20,728 nucleotides of DNA from JBFGCT01 sp041581055. Lineage in GTDB: Bacteria; Actinomycetota; Acidimicrobiia; Acidimicrobiales; Ilumatobacteraceae. Positions 15,571 to 20,728 of the stretch are shown here, one piece after another. How positions within the stretch are numbered: the stretch's first letter is position 1; each line of letters opens with the position of its first letter. The stretch spans positions 1-20,728 of the forward strand of contig JBFGCT010000058.1 of assembly GCA_041581055.1 (NCBI GenBank). The letters run 5' to 3'. The translations under genes and the position numbers were made by a program. A model generated the notes under the pieces. It was not told the DNA's origin and did no database searches. It was given only the letters and a program-made list of their open reading frames with translations.

Positions 15571-18410
15571 CGCGACCCTCCGACGGCGCCGTCGCCGATC
15601 TCCGCCGCCGAGTTGAAGGCGTCGGCCAGGTCGCTGACGGCGATGTCGCCGATGCCGGCCAACTCGAGGGCGCCCGACTCGGTCACCTCGCCGATCAGGT
15701 GGACCTGGTCGTGCATCACCCGGTTGAACGCCGGCAGGCTCGTCGGCTCGACCTCGACGACGAGGCGTCCCATCGACTCGGCGAACAGGGCGGTCGCCAC
15801 GTCGTCGTGGGTGAGCGAGTGTATGCGCGCGCCGAGGCGCCCGGCGATACACATCTCGGCGAGCGCGACGGCGAGCCCGCCCTCGCTGACGTCGTGGCAG
15901 GAGACGACGAGCCCCGCCTGCATCGCGGCGTGCAGGTTGCGGTAACGGTCGGGCGCGTCGGGATCGGGGGCGGGGGCGACGCCGCGCTGCTTCGGGGCGC
16001 CGACGACGAAGTCGAGATGCGATCCGGCGAACTCGGTCGAGGTGGGTCCGAGCAGCACCAGCGCGTTGCCGGGGCCGGCGAGATCGGGCGTCACGCAGCG
16101 GTCGGCGTCGGGGACATGGGCGACGGCCGTGATGACGAGCGTCGGCGGCACCGCGTGCCGCGCCCCGTCGCTGCCCACGTACTCGTTGTTCAGCGAGTCC
16201 TTCCCGGAGACGAACGGCGCGCCGTACATGAACGCCGCCGCGCAACAGCCCTCGACCGCGGCGACCAGCTCGCCGAGCGTCGACTCGCGGCGGGGGTCGC
16301 CCCAGGAGAAGTTGTCGAGCAGCGCGACCCGGTCGGGGTCGGCGCCGACGGCCACGACGTTGCGCATCGCCTCGTCGACGACGGCGAAGGCCATCGCCTC
16401 GGGGTCGTGGAGGCCGAACCAGGGGTTGACGCCGATCCCGATCGCGATGCCGGTCTTGGCGGCCGGCTCGGCGAGCACGACGCCGTCGGCCGGACCGTCA
16501 CCGGCCGCGCCGATCAGCGGTCGGACCACGGTCGTGCCGCGGATCTCGTGGTCGTAGCGGTGGATCGTCGCCGCCTTCGACGCGATGTTCGGGTGGGCGA
16601 GCAGGGCGAGGAGGGCGGCGATCGGGTCGTCGACCGTGCGGCCGGTCGGCTCGCTGCGGTTCGGGGAGGGGAGCGCGGCCGACATCCGCCGCTGCGGCCG
16701 GCCGTCGTGCAGGAAGGCGGTGTCCAGATCCGCGACGACGACGCCGCCGGACCGCACCACGAGCCGCCCGTCGCCGGTGAACTCGCCGAGGTCGGCGATG
16801 TCGACCCCGATCCGCCGACATCTGTGCTCGAGGGCGCCGAGGCTGCGCGGCGGGACGGCGACGACCATCCGCTCCTGCGCCTCCGACAGCCAGACCTCCC
16901 AGGGCGCGAGCCCCGGGTACTTGCGCGGGACGAGGTCGAGCTCGACGTCGGCGCCGATCGCCTCGGCCATCTCGCCGATCGCCGACGACAGCCCGCCGGC
17001 GCCGCAATCGGTGATCGCGGTGTAGAGGTCCTCGGCCCCGACCAGCGTGTCGATCAGGAGCTTCTCGACGATCGGATCACCGATCTGGACGCTCGCGCCC
17101 GCCACCTCGCCGGTCGTCGCGTCCATCGTGGCCGACGAGAACGTCGCGCCGCGGATGCCGTCCCGGCCGGTCGCCCCGCCCAGCAGGACGACGCGGTCGC
17201 CCTTGTTCGGCCCGTCGTGCAGCGGGCGCGAGGCGGCGGTGCCGATGCACCCGGCGAAGACCAGCGGGTTCGTCGTGTACGCCGGGTCGTAGAGGACTGC
17301 CCCGGCGACGGTCGGGAGCCCGATCTTGTTGCCGTAGTCGGCGACCCCGGCGATCACGCCCTCCCTGATCCGGCTCGGGTGGAGCGCGCCGTCGGGCAGC
17401 TCGCCGAGCGGCAGGTCGGCCGGGCCGAAGCACAAGATGTCGGTGACCGCGATCGGGCGGTGGGCGATCCCGAGCACGTCGCGGATCACGCCGCCGACGC
17501 CGGTGTTGGCGCCGCCGAAGGGCTCGACCGCCGACGGGTGGTTGTGGGTCTCGGCTTTGAGCGCGATCGTCGTGCCCTTGGTGAACTCGACGACGCCGGC
17601 GTTGCCGACGAACGCCGAGCGGACGAATGGCGCGGCGAGCTGCTCGGTGCAGTTGCGCAGCTGCGACATGAGCGGCTCGACGGTGACCGGCCCGTCGGGA
17701 CCCCCCGTCGCCTCGATGATCGCCCGAAAGGTCTTGTGCGCGCAGTGCTCGCTCCACGTCTGGGCCAGGGTCTCGATCTCGACGTCGGTCGGGTCGCGTC
17801 CCACCACCTCGAAATGGTCGCGGATCACGGTGAGCTCCTCGGGGTCGAGGTACAGCGCCCGCTCGACGTTCAGCCGGTCGAGCCCGGCGGCGTCGAGGCC
17901 GCGGATCGCCACCGTCTGGTGGGTTGTCGGCGCTGCGGCGCCCTCGGGGTGATGGGGCTCGATCGTGCCGTCGACCCATCGTTCGATGATCGGGTTGGCG
18001 ACGAGTCGGGCGATCACCTCGTCGGCGGTCGCCGGGTCGGTGTCGGGTGGGAACTCGACGCGGGTGCCGGTCGCCGCGGCCGAGATCGAGATGTCCAACT
18101 GCCGGGCGAGATGGCGCACCGCGTCGGCGTCGCTGTCGGTCACACCGGGCTGCCGGGTGATCTCCACGCCCGCCGTCGACGGCAGCTCCCAGGACCCGCG
18201 CTGGAGCAGCGGGTCGACGAGCACGCCGTGGAGACGTCCCAGCTCTTCGGCGCTGAGCTGCCCGTCGACGAAGACGAGATCGGCGACCGAGAGCCCGTCG
18301 ATCGGCGGGAGCCCGAGGTGCCGGGCGCCGGCGCAGAACGCTGTCGCTCGAGGGTCCGCATCGATCGAACGGATGGTCAGACGATGCCGGGCGGCCACCG
18401 GCGCGACCAT
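15567..18410 (-). CDS. purL: Phosphoribosylformylglycinamidine synthase, PurS-PurL fusion
   Basis: A 947-residue protein, longer than the ~740-770 residues of stand-alone small PurL. Residues ~170-947 are the synthetase: WSEHCAHKTF (219-228), KAETHNHPSAVEPFGGANT, GGATGRDGI, and the late SGKDSLNN and SCHDVSEGGL motifs. The first ~158 residues look like two PurS halves. The second half has PGVTDSDADAV (88-98) and LVANPIIERW (136-145), like the DPxGxAV and LANxVIEDY ends of PurS. The first half has a parallel DPLLQRGSW end (66-74). No separate purS gene is seen. The fused part probably replaces the PurS dimer that bridges PurL and PurQ. The ATG at 18410 has no Shine-Dalgarno. This is the first gene of the operon and follows the palindromic site. 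Confidence 0.95.
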   Translation of the reverse strand: MVAPVAARHRLTIRSIDADPRATAFCAGARHLGLPPIDGLSVADLVFVDGQLSAEELGRLHGVLVDPLLQRGSWELPSTAGVEITRQPGVTDSDADAVRHLARQLDISISAAATGTRVEFPPDTDPATADEVIARLVANPIIERWVDGTIEPHHPEGAAAPTTHQTVAIRGLDAAGLDRLNVERALYLDPEELTVIRDHFEVVGRDPTDVEIETLAQTWSEHCAHKTFRAIIEATGGPDGPVTVEPLMSQLRNCTEQLAAPFVRSAFVGNAGVVEFTKGTTIALKAETHNHPSAVEPFGGANTGVGGVIRDVLGIAHRPIAVTDILCFGPADLPLGELPDGALHPSRIREGVIAGVADYGNKIGLPTVAGAVLYDPAYTTNPLVFAGCIGTAASRPLHDGPNKGDRVVLLGGATGRDGIRGATFSSATMDATTGEVAGASVQIGDPIVEKLLIDTLVGAEDLYTAITDCGAGGLSSAIGEMAEAIGADVELDLVPRKYPGLAPWEVWLSEAQERMVVAVPPRSLGALEHRCRRIGVDIADLGEFTGDGRLVVRSGGVVVADLDTAFLHDGRPQRRMSAALPSPNRSEPTGRTVDDPIAALLALLAHPNIASKAATIHRYDHEIRGTTVVRPLIGAAGDGPADGVVLAEPAAKTGIAIGIGVNPWFGLHDPEAMAFAVVDEAMRNVVAVGADPDRVALLDNFSWGDPRRESTLGELVAAVEGCCAAAFMYGAPFVSGKDSLNNEYVGSDGARHAVPPTLVITAVAHVPDADRCVTPDLAGPGNALVLLGPTSTEFAGSHLDFVVGAPKQRGVAPAPDPDAPDRYRNLHAAMQAGLVVSCHDVSEGGLAVALAEMCIAGRLGARIHSLTHDDVATALFAESMGRLVVEVEPTSLPAFNRVMHDQVHLIGEVTESGALELAGIGDIAVSDLADAFNSAAEIGDGAVGGSR
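15576..15581 (-). promoter_or_regulatory. Shine-Dalgarno GGAGGG for purQ inside the purL end
   Basis: On the minus strand GGAGGG precedes the purQ ATG at 15570 by five bases. It lies within the last codons of purL, consistent with re-initiation at the ATGA overlap. Confidence 0.65.
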
Positions 18411-18439
18411 AGGCCCGTACGCGCCGAACGCAGGTCATT

Positions 18440-18454
18440 TGAACAAATTGTTCA
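18440..18454. promoter_or_regulatory. 15-base perfect palindrome upstream of the purine operon, candidate operator
   Basis: TGAACAAATTGTTCA has seven-base arms around one central base and is centred 37 bases upstream of the purL ATG. It is the most AT-rich patch in its surroundings, in a 78-base gap between purL and the upstream gene. Its location fits a repressor operator or a site overlapping the promoter. It is not a LexA box because the GAAC and GTTC halves are five bases apart rather than four. On the minus strand TCAAAT next to it could be a weak -10, but no good -35 is found. The binding protein is unknown. Confidence 0.5.
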
Positions 18455-18469
18455 CCCGCCCGAGGGCGA

Positions 18470-18485
18470 CCCCGCGGCGCCGGGG
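18470..18485 (-). terminator. GC hairpin after the proline-rich membrane protein gene
   Basis: CCCCG and CGGGG arms around a six-base loop lie just past the stop codon of the upstream minus-strand gene (18489) and before the palindromic site. There is no run of T after it, so factor-independent termination is only a possibility. If it works, it would separate the operon from the gene above it. Confidence 0.25.
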
Positions 18486-18488
18486 CGG

Positions 18489-19910
18489 TCAGATCCCGAG
18501 CTTGACCAGCGCCGACGCGGTGAGCGGCTCGATCTGCTCCTGCGTCGGGAACTCCGGGATCCACGCGTCGGCCGAGATCGACGTCACCGTGAGCGTGTCG
18601 CCGCCGAGCGACTCGGGCGTGATCAGCCGCCGGATGAGACCGCGGCTGTCGATCCACATCTCGATCGAGACCGTGGCCGCGGCCGGAGGTTGGCCGCCGG
18701 GCGCGGCGATCGGCGCGTCGGCCGCCGACTCCTGTGCGATGTCGGCGACGACGTCAGGAGCGGTGTCGCGGGCGACGCCCGCCGTGGCGTCGGTCAGGTC
18801 GGCGGCGACATCCGTGGGGGCCGATGTCTCGGGGTCCGGCACGACGGCGACGGCCGGCCCGTCGAACGAGTCGGTGACGAGCGTCGGACCGGCGAGGAGT
18901 GCGGGGTCGATCGAGATGACCAGGTGGCGCATCCGCTCGCCGGCGAGGAGGGCGGTCGTGGACGACTCGATCGCTGCGGACGACCGGCTGATCGTCGGGA
19001 TCAGCTCGTCGAGGTGGCGCACCCACCGGTCCCGCTCGAGTTGGTCGTCGAGCGGGAATTGCCCGCGGGGCGTCTGGTACCACACGTCGTCGTCCACCCG
19101 GCGCACGACGGCCGAGTCGAGGAACGTCATGACCTCGAGCGACGGGAGCTCGTCGCGGTCGATCAGGACGCGCGAGACGCGCGTCTCGAAATCGGTGGTG
19201 ATCTCGTAGCGCCTGGCCGCCGACGCGCCGGCGCTCGCGTCGTCGAGGACGAACGTGGCGTTGCGAACCTCCATCGGGGGCTCGGTCTGGCTTGGAAAGG
19301 CTCGCGGCGCGTCGGGCTCGCCGGGGACGGTCGCCTCGGCGCCTTCCTCGCTGCGCCATTCATCGAGGAGGGGCGGCCCGTACACGTATCCGGCGGCGCC
19401 GAGGCCGCCGAGCACCGCCAGGACGAAGACGAACTTGACGAACTTGCGCCCGCTGCCGCGGCGCGGGCGTTGTGTCGGAGTCGCCGAAACCGTGTTGAAG
19501 TCGGGGAGCGCCGACATCTGCGCCACCGGGGGCGCGGCGGCGACCGGCGGCACGGTCGGCGAGAACGTGGGCGAAGCCGGGGCGGGCGCCGCGGCGGGCC
19601 GGTACTCGGGCAGGTCGGGCGTCAGCGGGGTGAACGTGGGCGGCGCGGCCGGGGCGGGCGCGGCCACGGCGGCCACGGGGGCCACGGGGGCGACGGGGGC
19701 GACGGGGGCGACGGTTGGCGTCGGGACGGCGACTGGTGTCGGATCCGGCGGTGGGGGCGCCAGGCCGGGCGGCGGCGGTGGCGACATCACCGGGGGAGGC
19801 GGCGTCGGGGGGCCTGGCACGGCCGGGGGCGCGAAGACCGGCGGCGGGAGCGCGGCGCCCGGCCGGGCGGACTGCTCCAATGTGGTCGCCACATCGGTCA
19901 GATCGGTCAT
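18489..19910 (-). CDS. Proline-rich single-pass membrane protein of unknown function
   Basis: A 473-residue protein whose family I do not recognise. Residues ~17-130 are almost entirely proline, alanine and valine with P4-P5 runs and an APV repeat at 68-79, so this part is disordered. A basic stretch RPRRGSGRK (148-156) is followed by one transmembrane helix at about 159-178. The positive-inside rule places the proline-rich part in the cytoplasm and the C-terminal ~290 residues outside. The outer part has mixed beta/alpha character, two cores separated by an acidic, Ala/Asp-rich insert, and a final segment IEMWIDSRGLIRRLITPESLGG that recalls LppX/LprG- or MucB-like lipid- or signal-binding folds; this is weak. 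ATG at 19910 is chosen because the protein upstream of it is unstructured noise. No Shine-Dalgarno is seen. Confidence 0.8.
   Translation of the reverse strand: MTDLTDVATTLEQSARPGAALPPPVFAPPAVPGPPTPPPPVMSPPPPPGLAPPPPDPTPVAVPTPTVAPVAPVAPVAPVAAVAAPAPAAPPTFTPLTPDLPEYRPAAAPAPASPTFSPTVPPVAAAPPVAQMSALPDFNTVSATPTQRPRRGSGRKFVKFVFVLAVLGGLGAAGYVYGPPLLDEWRSEEGAEATVPGEPDAPRAFPSQTEPPMEVRNATFVLDDASAGASAARRYEITTDFETRVSRVLIDRDELPSLEVMTFLDSAVVRRVDDDVWYQTPRGQFPLDDQLERDRWVRHLDELIPTISRSSAAIESSTTALLAGERMRHLVISIDPALLAGPTLVTDSFDGPAVAVVPDPETSAPTDVAADLTDATAGVARDTAPDVVADIAQESAADAPIAAPGGQPPAAATVSIEMWIDSRGLIRRLITPESLGGDTLTVTSISADAWIPEFPTQEQIEPLTASALVKLGI
19662..19715. repeat. Six tandem 9-base units inside the proline-rich gene
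   Basis: Six consecutive units of the form GGCSACGGS (variants GGCCACGGC, GGCCACGGG and GGCGACGGG) run without gaps on the + strand. Read on the minus strand they encode the VAP/VAA repeats of the cytoplasmic proline-rich region. The unit is a multiple of three, so copy number can change without breaking the frame. Confidence 0.85.
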
Positions 19911-20006
19911 ACACGATCTATCGGTGCGTGTTGACCAGGTCTTGAATTTGGGCGGCCACGCCTGGTGAGGCCCCACCCGCCGCTTCTCGACGCGGCGCCC
20001 GCCCCC

Positions 20007-20012
20007 TACGAT
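20007..20012 (+). promoter_or_regulatory. Putative -10 box TACGAT for leaderless GMC oxidoreductase transcript
   Basis: TACGAT ends seven bases before the GTG start at 20020, the spacing expected if transcription begins at the start codon itself. A weak TTCTCG at 19984-19989 is 17 bases further up. No Shine-Dalgarno precedes the GTG. Leaderless mRNAs are common in actinobacteria, so this reading is plausible but unproven. Confidence 0.35.
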
Positions 20013-20019
20013 CGCCGAG

Positions 20020-20728
20020 GTGAACGCCGACTCGACGCTCGCCACCGCAAGCGGGCAGTGGATCGTCGTCGGCGCCGGGTCGGCCGGGTGCGTCGCCGCC
20101 GCCCGGCTCGCCGAGCACGACGACCGGTCGGTGACCCTGCTCGAGTCGGGCCCCGACCTCCTTCCGGGCCGCGTCCCGGCCGCGATCGCCGGGCCGGACT
20201 TCCTCGCCGCGCTCGACGAGTCGGATCGGGTCTACGGCGACCTCGCCGTCCGCCGCCACGCCGGGGCGCCGCCGGCGCCGTATCCACGCGGCCGAGGGGT
20301 CGGCGGGTCGAGTGCGGTCAACGCGATGATCGGCCTGCGCGGCGACCGGGCGCAGTACGCGGCGTGGGGTTGGGACGACGTCGACGAGGCCTGGGCCCGC
20401 ACGCGGATCCCGATCGAGGTCGCTGCGTGCGACGAGCTCGGAGTGGTCGACCTGGCCTTGCTCGCCGCCGCGCCGGACGCGGCCCCGGCGCCGCTCACCC
20501 GCTCGGGAGGTCGGCGGGTCACGTCGGCCGAGGCCTACCTGTGGCCGGCGCGCCGGCGGCCGAATCTCGTCGTCACGTCCGGCGCGCCGGTCGATCGCGT
20601 GTTGTTCGACGGTCGGCGCGCCGTCGGCGTGGTGCTCGCCGACGGCGCCGAGGTGGCCGCCGACCGGGTCGTCCTCGCCGCGGGGGCGATCCACACGCCG
20701 GCGATCCTGCTTCGCTCGGGCGTCGACA
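20020..20728 (+). CDS. GMC-family FAD oxidoreductase, 3' truncated by window edge
   Basis: The first 236 residues of a glucose-methanol-choline oxidoreductase. The FAD dinucleotide-binding motif GAGSAGC is at 18-24, ending the first fold with LLESG (40-44). GMC signature 1 is PRGRGVGGSSAVN (89-101), and signature 2 is GAIHTPAILLRSGV (222-235). The catalytic histidine pair would lie beyond the window. The distance between the two signatures is about 125 residues, some 40-50 shorter than in choline dehydrogenase-like members. The usual substrate-domain segment after the YxxW region (113-116) is reduced to a short alanine-rich stretch. Substrate (an alcohol in most relatives) is unknown. It starts with GTG and diverges from the proline-rich membrane protein gene across 109 bases. 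Confidence 0.9.
   Translation, partial: MNADSTLATASGQWIVVGAGSAGCVAAARLAEHDDRSVTLLESGPDLLPGRVPAAIAGPDFLAALDESDRVYGDLAVRRHAGAPPAPYPRGRGVGGSSAVNAMIGLRGDRAQYAAWGWDDVDEAWARTRIPIEVAACDELGVVDLALLAAAPDAAPAPLTRSGGRRVTSAEAYLWPARRRPNLVVTSGAPVDRVLFDGRRAVGVVLADGAEVAADRVVLAAGAIHTPAILLRSGVD

Noticed and set aside
18440..18454. Reading the purine palindrome as an SOS (LexA) box or a Bacillus PurR box
   Set aside because: LexA boxes of this type have GAAC-N4-GTTC, but here the spacer is five. PurR boxes are two sites some 16-17 bases apart and lack this tight symmetry.
15699..19934. A 1411-codon open frame on the + strand opposite purL and the proline-rich gene
   Set aside because: Its translation is rich in R, G, V, D and E with no motif, typical of antisense frames in GC-rich genes. 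The minus strand holds clear PurL motifs.

Overview
The window is visibly GC-rich and densely coding. GTG starts, sparse Shine-Dalgarno sequences, and a purine cluster with actinobacterial-style PurF and PurN suggest a high-GC actinobacterium. A member of the Acidimicrobiia (Ilumatobacter-like) is my best guess, but lineage is inference and was not tested. I see no rRNA, tRNA, CRISPR array, transposase or phage gene. No stretch longer than 300 bases lacks a gene.

Left part (1-7922). The window opens inside a CoxE-type von Willebrand factor A (VWA) protein gene on the + strand. Facing it is a large minus-strand gene (835-4215) for a SIR2-like NADase, STAND/NB-ARC NTPase and TPR repeat protein, with the architecture of bacterial NLR-like anti-phage sensors. 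This is the strongest candidate for an undescribed defence gene here. A small SAM-dependent methyltransferase diverges from it. Then, on the minus strand, come a YfbK-type VWA lipoprotein, an iodotyrosine-deiodinase-like flavoenzyme, and a small FlaR/adenylate-kinase-like P-loop kinase. The last two sit at the downstream end of the purine run.

Central part (18410 down to 7930, all minus strand). This is a compact de novo purine operon read in the order purSL - purQ - purC - purF - purDM - purN - guaB, followed by the kinase and flavoenzyme genes. Gene boundaries are tight, with ATGA overlaps at purL/purQ and purN/guaB. Two gene fusions stand out. PurL carries an N-terminal PurS pseudodimer. 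PurD and PurM are one polypeptide, with PurN next in the operon, which mirrors the GARS-AIRS-GART order of the animal trifunctional enzyme. Together these genes cover PRPP to AIR, then the SAICAR step, then IMP to XMP. purE/purK, purB and purH are not in the window. A 15-base perfect palindrome lies just upstream of purL in an AT-rich island and is the best candidate operator or promoter element for the operon.

Right part (18489-20728). Upstream of the operon on the minus strand is a proline-rich, single-pass membrane protein of unknown function, whose gene contains a 9-base tandem repeat. Divergent from it is the start of a GMC-family flavin oxidoreductase with an unusually short middle region, cut by the window end and possibly transcribed as a leaderless mRNA.
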